Positions 33,712 through 46,400 are shown, counted from the stretch's first letter. The stretch: 64,000 nucleotides of DNA from Hydnum rufescens UP504 (GCA_014904985.1 MU128934.1:91055-155054), one strand, 5' to 3'. The notes: generated from the letters alone by a model not told the origin. Translations and numbers: made by a program.

Positions 33712-36102
33712 GCCCTTCCGTCTGTGATATCATCCGTAAATTGATAATCCGCCAGGCAATCATACTCCCAATCAATACTATCCAAACGTTCCTGCAATCC
33801 TCGAATGAAAACATCAAGTGGACAAAATCCATCCTTGTTCTTCGGACAACCTTTGATGCCAATGGGCAAGGCGCCATCATTCAGGAAGAATCGAATAGAG
33901 CGACCCGTTTCAGCGCAATCAACGACTTGGATTCTATGAGGACGATTATTGATCAGGAAAACAGCAGATCAACATCATAGAGGACGGACACTAAATTGGT
34001 TCCAAAAGGTGCGATATGGGAAGTCAGGAAAGATCGGTGCCTGACAATGTGGTCCTCTGGCAAAGGACCGCTGCGCGCGAGGGACTTGAAGTCTAGTGCG
34101 GTGAGAATGTTCACCAGCGTTACCTATTCCAGATACATTCGCCTCATAAGAATGCGAGGAAGATACCCGGAAAACGTACTTCGTGTGTTGCGTCGACATA
34201 AATGCTCTGATCCAACGGGAAAGTGATTTTATTCCCATCGAGTGTCTGGTTTACACTGAACGGATTTTCCGATGGAAGTATTCTCTTCAGACGATGAAGC
34301 AGTTCGTTCGCGTATCCTGCGCCTTGGGCGGCAGCGGTCGGAGATCCGAAGCCATACGTGTACCAGAATGAAAGGTCGAACGCGTATTGGAAGCCATACC
34401 ACTCTTCTTCGGTGAAGAGGGGACAAAAGGCCGAATAGCCCAAGGCGACGGTCTGCAACACCGATAGAATCAGTATGCCCAAAAGAAATGCGAAAAGCAC
34501 CATTACCTCGTAAGCACAAAGCTCCTGCATCGCATGTGTGTCCGTTATCGTGAGGTCCATGCCGAAGATCTACATGAAGAAGTGAGCATATCACAAATTT
34601 ATGTTAACGAGGGCGCTTGCCTGAGATTGGAGACGTTTGCGAGCGTTGACAAGGTACTTTTTTATCCAAGCCTTAGACAGTCTGGCAGTGGGAGAATTGG
34701 GACCCATCGCCTTAAATCCATTCTTGCACGTGTAATACCTGCGGACATCAAGGCGAAAATTGATTAGTAAAGCGATGGTAGTGACGCGAAGGAATTATTT
34801 TACGGTGCGAAGGTGTTATTGAAGCCGAAAGCCTCAACAATGAGCGAAAGCTGGTATTGATCCTCATACGGAATACCAAAGAATCCTGCGGCAAAGTTCA
34901 GGGCAGACTTGACCATTCGATCACTATCAATGACGTCATGCGAGACATCACGAAACCACACAATTAAAATACATCAGAGCATGGAAGATACATACTGGGT
35001 CTCGCTGCGAAATACCGGAAAGGTCTCTTTGTCTGTGAAGTTCTTAAGCAGGTTGCCATAATTAGAACTAGGTCCGGGGATGGCGGCCAGTAAATAAGAG
35101 TTCATGGAAAAACATAAGTAGACGACCGCAGACAAACCGAAAAGCTGCAAGGAAAGAAGAGGCAGTTGGCATGGATAATAGCAGACATACACCATCACAG
35201 ACTTACAAACGCCCAAGTCGAACATTTGTTTTCTTCCAAAGGGCGTTAGAAGTTCTTCCCCAAGTTTATACGTCCAGGAGTTTAAGAAGGCAAGATCTTT
35301 CGTGAATCTGAGTTTGCCTGTTTGGGCCGCATCATGAAGCTTGGAGGCAAATAGTGAAGGGCCTTCTCCTCCGGTGGGATATCGGGCACCATGGCGATGA
35401 ACCTGGGAGCCCAATACAAGACTCGAGGAATACGATCTCAGGTCATTGGTAAAAAGACGCACCATATGCACTTGAGTCAATGCGCAGTGACCAGGGATCA
35501 ACGGACTGGCCTCAGTCCAGCCCGAACGAGGTGGAGAACCAAGGTGTGAGATTTCCCCATGATCGCACTGGGTTGAATGGCTTCTTTTTCTTCCTCGCGA
35601 TTTCTTCATCGTCGCCTTGCACTAGTTGGTTAGTGTTTTCAGTTACCAAGTCGATGTCGCCAGGAAATCTGTGTTTGCGACGAGACTTCTCTACATCAGG
35701 CTGGATGAGGGGGACGAAATCGTGGTTGTAAGCGTATGCAGGGGCCGTTTGGACGGCGAAGGCCTCGTCCCCCGCTGATCAAGTGGATTCGTTCAGTACA
35801 TAATTGGATGGAAGCAGCGCTAAAAATGCCCACTAGCGGTCTTCCCTTCAAACCAAGGACCTCCCCTGGGGGGAAGAGGCTGTGATCGATGGGAACGCCA
35901 GGTGGAGGGAATGCTGCAGTGCTGCACAATTTGATTCGCACATCAATTTATAATTGGATGGGTGGATAGAGCTTTAAGTATACCTCGTCGAGCCCACATA
36001 CTTCCCAGCGAAGGTTTTGGTAGGTTTTAAAGCGGGTCCCCCAACTGCAGGACATGCGAGGTGCAGAGCTGCAAGAGCGACGGGGAGGAAGCCAGCTAAC
36101 AT
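33712..36102 (-). pseudogene. histidine acid phosphatase, left copy, frameshifted
   Basis: Secreted phytase-like phosphatase paralogue. Start 36,102 (MLAGFLPVALAALHLACPAV, signal peptide). Later exons keep VHRHGARYPTGGEG with the catalytic RHGxRxP (about 35,375), LAFLNSWTYKLGEELLTPFG, the MQELCAYE...TVALGYSAFCPLFTE block, the YVDATHE acid-base motif (about 34,190), and a C-terminus ending DDITDGRAPR-TGA. Compared with the right copy, one base is missing in exon 2 (about 35,853) and one is extra in exon 3 (about 35,515), both before the catalytic motif. Either shift brings early stops (QPDV region, or directly after SFGLD). Unless these are assembly errors, the copy is dead. TATATAG lies near 36,161. 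Confidence 0.75.
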
Positions 36103-36160
36103 GCTGAAGGCTTAGTCTCGGCAAGGAGACACTGTGGAAACCAAGAGAGGAATGCATTGG

Positions 36161-36167
36161 CTATATA
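36161..36167 (-). promoter_or_regulatory. TATA box, left acid phosphatase copy
   Basis: TATATAG on the minus strand about 60 bp upstream of ATG 36,102, in the flank shared with the right copy. Confidence 0.5.
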
Positions 36168-36428
36168 CCCAACATCTGGTCCCATGACCTTGGCAGTCCT
36201 CTGAATACAAGTCAACGTCATGTCATTTTCCTGAGAACAAGTGTCAAACGTTATTCGTTTATTGACCAAAAATGGGAATACCCCATCATGTAAGCACGTC
36301 AAAGTGCAATCAGGTGAGATAAGCTGCCATAGCCTGCCACCCGTATGGGATACACACTGGAAGCAATGTCATCCTGATTCCCTGATTATCAAGCCTGTCG
36401 TATCTCTAGCTGGAGGTAAATTTAATCG

Positions 36429-38525
36429 ATTACGGCTGCCCAGCCGGGCATTTTATCTCGCGCCGGCTTTTCCCATTTCAGAATCCACCGATCCTCCCAG
36501 CTTTCGCAAGTTTCCCCATTTGCTCATTGTGATGCTTTTTGCTGGCGGGTCGAGGTAGCCTCAATTCTGGGTTGTTCGTGCTTGTCTCGTCTCTCAAAGC
36601 CAATCCTCTGCAATCCCTGGTGCAGGGATCTCCCAACATATTCCTGTGGGACCACCTTGGGCCCCGTATGCGGAAGGAGTGAAGACCGCCGAGACTTTGG
36701 CTTCCGCTTCGTTTCATCTCGTCTCGCTGTCCCTCCCAGCAGGAGTTCTTGGGGGAAAACTTGCCTGTTGTGTCTTTTCCTGTGCCACCTATAGCTGTTG
36801 ATGATGAAGTGGTTTTTGTCGGGGGTTAGTCGTGAGTCTCACCCGCCCATTCCTGGCTATGCAGTCGATGAGTCCGGCTCGGAAGTCCGGGCGTTGTTGC
36901 CGTTGACAACAGTTGCCGAGGGCTCAACGCCGGGACGAAGGGACCAGGAAAGATACGGGGCACGCCGACCGTTTTGTGGAAAGTATTGTGATATATCTCA
37001 TTCAATATTGAATATTCTCCCTAGGTGTCAAGTCAAACTAGTTCTAGTTGATCATGTGCACCGTCTGGTGCCCTCAGAGAGTCGGAATGTGAAGGTTTGG
37101 ATGTTAAGTGAACCAAGGAATACAAATATCATAATCTTAGAGCCTCCATTTCCATCTGCCTGTTGGAGCAAAAATCGGAGCCATTGAAGAACATTTGATC
37201 TCACTAAGTGGGCTTTGCACTATCCACCTTAGGTGGAATATGACGTTCTGAGCCGAGTCTCCCGCTGGATGTTAGAGCAGATGCTAAGACAAGAGGACCA
37301 CAGGTACGAGAGAATAGAGACAGCGACAGGAATGGTGGACATTTATCCTTATATTCCATATTCTATGGCGAGCCTGAGCCCACCGTTTGATAATACTATG
37401 TACAGGAAGTGAAAGAGCATATGAAAAGAAGAAGAGCAAAGCAAAGAGTGCCCGAGTGCCAGTGGTGCCGGCGAGAAAATTGTCAGTAAAACAGAGGTCC
37501 AGATTGGCGAGGAACATAGCCTCTTAGGGGTCGCGCTTACATTGCTGCCGTCATTGCTCGTCACAACAAGTGGGCGGTGAGAAATCAAATGTTCTTTTAC
37601 GGCTCCGATTTTTGCTCGAGCAGGCAGAGGGAAATGGAAGCGCTAATATTATGATATTTGTACTCCTTGGCTCACTGTGGTTTGTCCGCAAAACCCAAAT
37701 GTGGTGGCCACCCCACTCAAACTCTGAATATGCGAATATTATGCTAATTTCTTTTCCAGAGGGTAGATCCTGTCTAGAGGTACAATGATATGATAAATTT
37801 ATTGTGTGGCTCATCTAAAATACCCGACTGTAAGGATTTAACATCCAAACCTTTCAATCGACCCTCTGAGGAGACCAGACGGTGCACATGATCAACTAGG
37901 ACTAGTTTGACTTGACAGCTAGGGAGAATATTCAATACCGAATGAGATATTATCAAAATACTCTCCGAAAAATGGTCCGCGCGTTCTGCACCTCTCCTGG
38001 TCCCTTCGTCCCGGTGTTGAGCCCTCCGCAACTGTTGTCAACGGCAACAACGCCCGAACTTCCGAGTCCGACTCATCGACTGCATAGCCAGGGATGGGCG
38101 GGTGAGACTCACGACTAAGCACCGACAAAATCACTTCATCATCAACCGCTATAGGTGGGCACAGGAAAAGACAACAGCAGGGTTCCCCCCAAGAACTCCT
38201 GCTGGTAGGGACAGCGAGACGAGATGAAACGAAGCGGAAGCCAAAGTTTCGGCAGTCTTCACTCCTTCCACATATGAGGCCTGAGGTGGTCCCACAGGAA
38301 TACGTTGGGAGATCCCTGCACCAGGGATTGCAGAGAATTGGCTTTGAGAGACGACACAAGCACGAACAACCTAGAATTGAGGCTACCTCGACCCGCCAGC
38401 AAAAAGCATCACATCACAATGAGCAAATGTGGGAAAGCTGGGAGGGATCGGTGAATTCCGAAATGGGAAAAGTCGCCGCGAGATCAAAATGTTTGACCCG
38501 GCCCGGCTGGGCAACCGTAATACAG
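36429..38525. mobile_element. 2.1 kb inverted-repeat element between the duplicates
   Basis: The left arm (36,429 to about 37,205) and right arm (about 37,577-38,525) are reverse complements, around a 370-bp spacer. The ends read CGATTACGGCTGCCCAGCCG and its complement. The right arm holds about 150 extra bp (about 37,690-37,840). No transposase frame was found in either arm. Its position exactly between the two phosphatase units suggests it took part in, or landed beside, the duplication. Target duplications could not be fixed. Confidence 0.75.
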
Positions 38526-38701
38526 TTGATGCATATGAGCAGACCTAAATCGTCTGCAGGTCTCAATGATTCAGAGCCCAAGGATGCGTTGACACACACC
38601 CTCTGCTACGTTTGGCAACCAAATTATCAAGACATACTGATTGTACTACAATAGTTACAGGTATGTCAATGCACTAGTGCTTGAAGGCCTGGAGAAACAC
38701 C

Positions 38702-41129
38702 TCATCTGGGGGCCCTTCCGTCTGTGATATTGTCCCCAAATTCGTAATCCGCCAGGCAATCGTACTGCCAATCGATACTATCCAAACGTTCCTGTAACCC
38801 TCGAATGAAAACGTCAAGTGGACAAAATCCATCCTTGTTCTTCGGACAACCTTTGAGGCCAATAGGCAGGGCACCATCGTTCAGGAAGAATCGAATAGAG
38901 CGACCTGTTTCAGCGCAATCAACAACTTGGATTCTATGACGATTGATCAGGAAGATAAGTATCAGAGCACAGAATTGTAGTATGAGAGGACGCACACTAA
39001 ATTGGTTCCGAAAGGAGCGATATGGGAGGTCACGAAAGATCGGTGCTTTGGAATGTAGTCTGCTGGCAAGGGACCGGTGTGCGCGAGGGCCTTGAAATCT
39101 AGTGCGGTCAGAATGTTCACCAACACTACCTATTCCGAAAACATTCGTCTCTTAGGAATGCAAGGAGATATCGGGAGGACGTACTTCATGCGTGGCGTCG
39201 ACATAAATGCTCTGATCCAACGGGAAGGTAATTTCGTTTCCATCCAGTGTCTGGTTTACACTAAACGGATTTTCCACGGGAAGTAGCCTCTTGAGACGAT
39301 GAAGCAATTCGTTCGCGTATCCTGCACCTTGGGCGGCAGCAACCGGTGATCCGAAACCCGATCCGTACCAGAATGAGAGGTCGAAACCGTATTGGAAGCC
39401 ATGCCACTCCTGTTTGGTGAAGAGGGGGCAAAAGGCCGAATAACCCAAGGCGACGGTCTGCAACATTGATAAAATCAGGAAAATCAGGATGCCCAAAGTA
39501 GATGCACGAAGGACTATTACCTCATAAGCACAAAGCTCCTGCATCGCATGTGTGTCGGCTATGGTGAGGTCCATGCCGAAGACCTAGATGGAAAAGTGAG
39601 CATGGCAAATTTATACTAACGAGACCGCTTACTTGAGATTGGAGACGTTCGCGAGCCTCGACAAGATACTTTTCTATCCAAGCGTTAGACAGTTTGGCAC
39701 TGGGAGAGTTGGGTCCTATCGCCTTCAAAACATTGTTGCACTTGTAATACCTGCCGACATCAACGAGAAAATTGAATCCATGGTTAGCAAGACGATGATA
39801 GTGACGCGAAGGATTATATTACGGTGCAAAGGTGTTATTGAAACCGAATGCTTCGACAATAAGCGAAAGTTGGTATTGATCCTCATACGGGATCCCAAAG
39901 AATCCTGCGGCAAAGTTCAGGGCAGACTTGACCATGCGGTCCCTGTCAATGATATCATGCGAGATATCACGAAATCAGACAAAGATTCGTCGGTGAGGGA
40001 AGGTACGCACTGGGTCTCGCTGCGAAATACGGGAAAGGTGCCCTTTTCTGTGAAATTCTTAAGTAGGCTGCCATAATTGGAACTAGATGTGAAGGTGGGG
40101 GCGAATAAATAACGGTTATGGAAAACATATGTGGACAGGCAGCCAACAAACCGAAAAGCTGCAAGGAAGAAGGTAAGCGAGTTAACCTCCAAGAATAAGC
40201 ATACCCAAACATCATTAAAGACTTACAAACGCCCAAGTCGAACATCTGCTTCCTTCCAAATGGCGTCAAGAGTTCTTCCCCAAGTTTATACGTCCAAGAG
40301 TTTAAGAAGGCAAGATCTTTTGTGAACCTGAGCTTGCCCGTTTGTGCTGCAGCATGAAGCTTGGCGGAAAATTTTGAAGGGCCTTCTCCTCCGGTGGGAT
40401 ATCGGGCGCCATGGCGATGAACCTGAGGGTGGAATATGGAACTCGGGGAATACGGCCTCAAACATAGTAGTAGAAAGACCCACCAGATGTACTTGGCTCA
40501 ATGCACACTGATCAGGGATCAAAGGACTGGCCTTGTCCAGACCGAAGGAGCTGGAGAACCAAGGTGTGAGATTCCCCCATGATCGCACTGGGTTGAATGG
40601 TTTCTTTTTCTTCCTCGCGATTTCTTCGTCATCATCTTCCGCCAGTGGATTGGTGTCTTCTATTACCAAGTCGATGTCGTCAGCAACTTTGTGTTTGTGA
40701 CGAGACTTGTCTACGTCGGGTTGGATGAGGGGGACGAAATCGTGGTTGTAAGCGTATGCAGGGGCTGTTTGGACCGCGAAAGCCTCGTCCCCCGCTAGTC
40801 AGTGCATCCGTTCAGTACGCACTTAGATGGAAGTAACGTTGGAAGTACGTACTAGCCGTCTTCCCTTCAAACCCAAGGACATCCCCAGGGGGGAAGAGGC
40901 CGTGGTCGATGGGAACGTCCGGTGGAGGGAATGCAGCAGTGCTGCGTGGTATAGACTCGCATATTAATCTACAATTGGGTGGGTAGATATCGATAGGGCT
41001 TTAAACATACCTCGTCGAACCCACATACGTCCCAGCGAACGTTTTGGTAGGCTTCAAAGCGGGGCCCCCAGCCACAGGGTATGCAAGCCGCAGAGTTGCA
41101 AGAGCGACGGGTAGCAGGCCGGCGAACAT
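38702..41129 (-). CDS. secreted histidine acid phosphatase (phytase-like)
   Basis: Histidine acid phosphatases hydrolyse phosphomonoesters such as phytate through a phospho-His intermediate. Start 41,129: MFAGLLPVALATLRLAYPVA is a signal peptide. Exon 3 holds a Lys-rich surface segment (IARKKKKPFNPVRSWG) and WFSSSFGLDKASPLIPDQCA. Exon 4 carries VHRHGARYPTGGEG with RHGxRxP (about 40,405). Then come NYGSLLKNFTEKGTFPVFRS, MVKSALNFAAGFFGIPYEDQ, an AIGPNSPSAKLSNAWIEKYL exon, MQELCAYE/TVALGYSAFCPLF, YVDATHE (about 39,210; acid-base), NILTALDFKALAHTGPLPAD and finally KGCPKNKDGFCPLDVFIRGL, ending TGA 38,702-38,704. There are about 9-10 exons. All key residues are intact, unlike the left copy. One intron near 40,080-40,235 lacks an obvious in-phase GT donor. 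TATATA lies near 41,168. Confidence 0.85.
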
Positions 41130-41164
41130 GCTAAAGGCTTACAGGACAAAGAGAGGAAATAGGG

Positions 41165-41172
41165 AATATATA
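41165..41172 (-). promoter_or_regulatory. TATA box, right acid phosphatase copy
   Basis: TATATATT on the minus strand 36-43 bp upstream of ATG 41,129. Confidence 0.5.
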
Positions 41173-41292
41173 CAGTGCACAACATCTGGTCCCATGACCC
41201 CAGACATCTCCACTGTGAATGCCATGTCAATCCTGAGAACAAGTGTCAAACTTGTCTTGTCGTGCCAGAAATGGGGTGCCGCGTCATGTAAG

Positions 41293-41790
41293 CGGGCGGG
41301 CAGCCAGCAGCCGCACGGGACCCATCCTGCAGGCAAGCTCGTACCCATTGGCATTCAAGCCTGCTCTAGCCTCCCTAACTGGTGGAGAATTTCTCGATGC
41401 GCATTGATTCTTTCCTATTTAGGGAATGTCATTTTCGGCGCCTCCTACATATCACTCCAGCAGAGGTACAGTCAGGCCAGTAGTCTATATTCTTTTCCTT
41501 AGGGCGCATGTTTCCATATACCTTACCTAGTAATATTTTTTCAGGTATACTCTTGCCCAATACAGTGCTAAGTCTTGTACGAGACTGATTCTAGAGTCTC
41601 TTGACAGAATTTACAGTAACGCATCCCTGGTACAGTGGGGAACCTGGCCGTCCGAGGGAAATCACAGCTCGCACAGCGCCATCAGCAGTGTAGAATGAAC
41701 TGAACTCCAGCTTTCTATATCCCTTCTGTTGTAGATTTACTGACGGAGCTCGGGATATCCCGTTTCATATATGACTTCATCGAATTGTCG
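41293..41790. other. intergenic, no feature seen
   Basis: No gene, repeat or RNA could be supported. Confidence 0.5.
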
Positions 41791-41828
41791 TAGACTCGTG
41801 ACCAGCCCTCGAGCCGAGCCGTCGAGGG

Positions 41829-42673
41829 TAAGGCTTTTCAGGTTAGATTACCTATTACTCCAAGAGAGTAATTAATAGGTTAAAGCATGTAATGTATTAA
41901 TAACCTATTATAATCGATTACTAATAGATGGAAGATGCCGTACTTGCTAAAATGCCCTAGGGAGCTCCAGAAAGACTGTAGGGTGCTGAGGAAGTTATGT
42001 CGAAGTGATGGGAATCCGCTTCTTCAACTACCTCTGGTCCAATTTCTTTCCCTCCATGTGTGATGGTTAGCCAGGAAAATTCGGATGCAAGCCGTCTTTC
42101 AGCCACTGCTTTGTCAGCATGGCTGTGGATATAATCACAGAGCATGCCCTCCAAGTATTTATGTTAAAGTTCTGCACCACAATTCCATCTGGCATTCCAA
42201 CAGGAACAGTGGTTAGCAATTTGATAATAGTCTTGGGGAGAAGCTTGAGATTGCATATGCATTCTGTGCTCTTCGTCAAAATCACGTGGTGTTGCCATAG
42301 ATAATGCAGTCCCAGACCCCAAGTAAGAGAAATTTTAGTGGGGGGGGGGGACACGGAAGCGACACTGTGACTACTCACATCAGTTAAAAATAATATTTCG
42401 AGAAATTATGATAGTCAAGGACTTGACCCGGCATCTGCCACATCTGGCTCCAAATGAATCCCAATGATCGAGAAAGCAACTGGTGGACACTACACTGGTA
42501 TCTACTGGTAGTATTGGACTTCCTTCTGGCAGTTTTTGGGGCTATATACAACCTATTATTAACCCATTATAATCGATTACTGAGGTATTACTGGGGAGCT
42601 AGTAATTAATAGTAATAGTAACCTATTATAATAGGTTATAATACGGATTTAATACTAATACCGAGGAGCCTTA
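41829..42673. mobile_element. 845-bp hAT-like element nested in a TIR
   Basis: The element is flanked by an exact 8-bp direct repeat GTCGAGGG (41,821-41,828 and 42,674-42,681). The uninterrupted opposite TIR has this octamer once, which proves the empty site. The ends are TAAGGCT...AGCCTTA. Subterminal motifs recur near both ends (AACCTATTATAATCGATTAC near 41,901, with relatives near 42,560 and 42,630). An 8-bp target duplication with short TIRs and subterminal repeats is the hAT pattern. There is no transposase, so it is non-autonomous. Confidence 0.85.
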
Positions 42674-42821
42674 GTCGAGGGACTGGTACAATGGGAATTG
42701 CCGGCAGGTTCTGTCTGACAACCAATCAGAATCCAGCAAAGGCTGGCAGTGCTAATACAAAACTTGTTTCCGGTCAGTTGCTTTCAAAACGAACGCCAAC
42801 CGATCTATCTGCTACTCTTCA

Positions 42822-43117
42822 TGGCGGAAGATAGATTTAGGCCTCCGCATGGAGTCCGTAGTGACAATATTCGACCCTTGGCTGAGGCCACTGACCGCCG
42901 AGGCCATTACATCCACACTCCAAGTGCTCAATTCGGATCAATGCCCTCAGCCTCAACACTCAATGCGAACATGATCCATCGTCCTAGTTGGTTTACGGAT
43001 ACCGATACGGCTGACTTTCGTATTTTATCTCGAGACGATCGAGTCCGGATACACATCCAAAATGCTTTTGGCTATTTGCAACAACAGCATCTAGTTGTGC
43101 TTTCCGAGCTACAATAA
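42822..43117 (+). CDS. 98-codon frame inside the TIR transposon
   Basis: The frame reads MAEDRFRPPHGVRSDNIRPL then AEATDRRGHYIHTPSAQFGS...FTDTDTADFRILSRDDRVRI and ends LVVLSELQ. Residue use is protein-like and there is no low-complexity bias, but no domain is recognised. It lies entirely between the TIRs. It could be captured host sequence or a transposase relic. An overlapping 77-codon minus frame is an equally open alternative, so confidence is low. Confidence 0.3.
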
Positions 43118-43454
43118 CACCCCCAGAACAATGCCATAGCCTTTCAGTAGCATCTCGGACAATGTTCTGATGGTCAGAATCATATAAGTTGAAAAGCTCA
43201 AGACCTAGCAGCTGCTCGGCCAGCATATTCGAGTGTATTCTGTAATTATCAGTCGAGACTCGGAAACAAATCTATATTATCATTGCTGGATGCTGATTGG
43301 TTGTCAGACAGAACCTGCCGGCAATCCCCATTGCACCAGTCCCTCGACGGCTCGGTTCGAGGACTGGTCACGAGTCTAGAATTGTCGCCAATTTTCTGCC
43401 GGTGTTTTCTAATACTCCACGGGCGCTCACTCCCTGTCTTCTTCTCAATCAGCC

Positions 43455-46400
43455 ATGAATATTATTCGACGTGTTGGCCTACGGAGCACCATTGGGGTTG
43501 CTCTCTACGTTGCTTCTCATCATGTTAGTCCGCACAGACTCCTCCCAAGCATTTCGAGCATTCCAAAACGATATGCATCGTTTCCGGAGGGCCAATTTCC
43601 GGGAATGGTCAATATGAATTCACAACCTGAGAAGGGAGCGGCGCTGAAACAGTATGTACGTACCCTTTGTTACTTCCTATCCGATTGAAGATACTCATAG
43701 GAATCCCCGCTCGACGAAGAGTGTGGATCTTACGGACCTAGCCAGGGCAGGAAAGTTGGATCCTACCATTGGTCGTGATGAAGGTAATGGCCTCATCTCT
43801 ATTCCCTCTCTTTAACTTGCTCATATTTAATCAGAGATTAGGCGAACGATTCAGAGTGAGCTCCGGGGAATATTAGATTCTTGTTGTGAATCGCGATTTA
43901 TTACTGTCTTCAGTTTTGTCTCGCAGAACCAAGTCTAATCCTGTTCTGCTTGGTGTGCGATTTTTAAGTTTTGCTTGACCTACAAACATTGAATCCCACT
44001 ATTTCCCAGGCCCAGCTGGTGTTGGAAAAACAGCGATTCTGGAAGGGTTGGCATCTCGAATTATTTCAAAGGAGGTTCCCGAGGTATATAGTCCACTTGA
44101 AGTCTCGAAATAAGAATCTTGACCATGAATCGCATTGCGAACAGTCTCTACTGAATAAGCGGGTACTATCCATCGATCTTGCTGGTCTTTTGGCTGGGAC
44201 CGGAATCCGAGGCCAATTCGAAGAAAAGTTCAAAGCTTTGCTGAAAGACATCGAGGAAGAGGGGGGCAGAATCATCTGTTTCATCGACGAACTTCGTCAG
44301 TCTATTGTTAAATTATTTCACTCCGCTCTTCTTGAACCCCTTTTCGTCTGCTAGATATGCTATTAAATTTAGGCAAGGCTGAGGGCTCTATTGATGCAGG
44401 AAACATGATTAAGCCTGCCCTGGCTCGTGGTCTACAACTGGTAGGAGCAACGACACGTACGCTCTGTTTGCTTCTCCGCTTAGTGAGAGACGATGTCTAA
44501 ATAAAACTCTTGATAGCGGACGAATATCGCAAAACCATTGGGAAGGATCCAGCACTAGAGCGACGTTTCCAGCCGGTTCAGATTGAAGAGCCTACTGTCG
44601 AGTCTACGATATCCATTTTACGTGGACTCAAACATCGCTATGAGCTCCATCATGGGGTTGGAATAAGTGACAGCGCACTTGTCACTGGTAATATTTCTTC
44701 ATGTGCGCTTGGGAGTCATAATGTTGACTAGCCCCATACTTCACTTGCGCCAGCCGCGATATATAGCTCTCGATACATCTCCGATCGTTTCCTTCCTGAC
44801 AAAGCGATCGATCTCATTGATGAAGCGGCCTCTTCTTTGCGTCTAGCTCAGGAGTCAAAGCCAGATGAGTTGGAGGCCCTGGACAGAGAAATCGTCACCT
44901 TGCAGGTATTCAGCCTGCGTTTTGAGTTGCTTGCTTGAAGGATATTGACCCTAGATCATCAGATCGAGTTGGAGAGCTTGAAGAACGAAACCGATATTTT
45001 CAGTACGGAACGACGAACGCGCCTCGAGGAATCTCTGGCAGAGCTGAGGCGAAAAGCAGATGGCCTAAATTCTGTCTGGCAAGGAGGTATGGATTTGGAA
45101 TTGTATTTGCCACACCGCCTTTTCATCGCGTTGCTAATTACAGAAAGAAAGCGACTGGAAGAAATCAAGGAGACGAAACAAAAGTTAGAGGAAGCGAAAT
45201 ATGAACTTGAAGTTGCGCAACGACAAGGGAACTACGAAACTGCCTCTCGTCTTCGATTCTCTGCCATTCCCGAGCTCCAAAGTCAACTCCCAAAGGAGAC
45301 TGGAGAGTCGGGTACGGAACCTACAAGCCTTATTCATGACCGAGTGACCTCGAGCGATATCGCTCGCGTTGTTGCCCGGGCTACAGGAATCCCGGTGCAA
45401 AGCCTACTGAAGGGCGAAAAAGAAAAACTGATTTACGTGCGTAGCTTTCGCATTAAAAAAAGAATGAAATCGAACCTTCCCCTCTAGATGGAAGATGCTC
45501 TCCGTGCGCGTGTGGTCGGACAGGACCATGTGATAGCCGCAGTATCCGATGCCGTTCGCACTTCACGAGCTGGCTTGCATAATCCCTCTCGCCCGGTAGC
45601 TTCGTTCTTGTTCCTTGGTCCTACAGGCACTGGCAAAACGGAAATCTGCAAAGCTCTGGCCAGCTTCTTGTTTAACGATGAGCGCAGGGGACTGTGAGTC
45701 GCTCGCTGCCAATGACAGCTAGTATATGATCATAATCGACCTGCTGTCCTGTGTTTAGGATTACTATCAATATGACGGAATATCACGATCGGTGAGCCCC
45801 TAAAGCCCATATTATTCAGTGATAAAAATCTTACGCTTCTCTATCCTCAGATACACCATATCTCGGCTCATAGGAAGTGCCCCCGGTCTGGTGGGCTATG
45901 AAGAGGGTGGTCAATTGACAGAAGCTGTTCGCCGCCGTCCATATGGTGAGTCGTTTTACCTGAACATTTGTGGCAAATAGTTGCTCAGGCGTGAAGTTCA
46001 GCTGTGATCGTGCTTGACGAAGTATTGTTCAGTTCCAATAGTGGGAACATTGCTGTGTCTGATGTCCCTCTTGGTATTTTTAGATCGAGAAAGCACATAA
46101 AGATGTTTCTCATATTCTTCTTCAGTTACTAGACGAAGGCAGCCTCACTGATAGCCATGGGCGCAAAGTGGACTTTAAAGTACGTGTCACAAACGAGCAT
46201 CCCATGTGGAGGTAGTAACCAAGGACATTTCCTCGTCTAGAATACAATCATTTGTCTCACAAGCAACCTAGGCAGTGACATACTCCAGAATCCAGAATTC
46301 ACGGACGGGGATGGCGTCGTCACTACAGAGGGACGTGAGCTAGTGATGACCCGTGCGACGTCTTTCTTCCCTCCAGGTGATGATAAATTCTAGGTCATTT

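Larger units (their letters stand above)
33500..36296. repeat. direct duplication, left unit (acid phosphatase locus)
   Basis: Homologous along its length to 38,521-41,292 in the same orientation, including 200 bp beyond the stop codon and 190 bp upstream of the ATG. Divergence by eye is roughly 8-12% in exons and higher in introns. Confidence 0.85.
38521..41292. repeat. direct duplication, right unit (acid phosphatase locus)
   Basis: Partner of 33,500-36,296, same orientation. The unit ends about 165 bp past the gene start, where the two upstream flanks stop aligning. Confidence 0.85.
41793..43376. mobile_element. TIR transposon with TA target, split by a nested element
   Basis: The right TIR (43,282-43,376) is about 95 bp: outward GACTCGTGACCAGTCCTCGA...CCGAGCCGTCGAGGGACTGG...GGCAGGTTCTGTCTGACAAC. 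The left TIR is the same sequence in two pieces, 41,793-41,828 and 42,674-42,740, separated by the hAT-like insert. TA flanks both ends (41,791-41,792 and 43,377-43,378). Without the insert the element is about 740 bp, so it is probably non-autonomous. Confidence 0.88.

Noticed and set aside
36000..38600. Short frames in the inverted repeat between the phosphatase copies
   Set aside because: The same frames appear on both arms in inverted order and show no transposase motif, so they follow from the repeat structure rather than coding.
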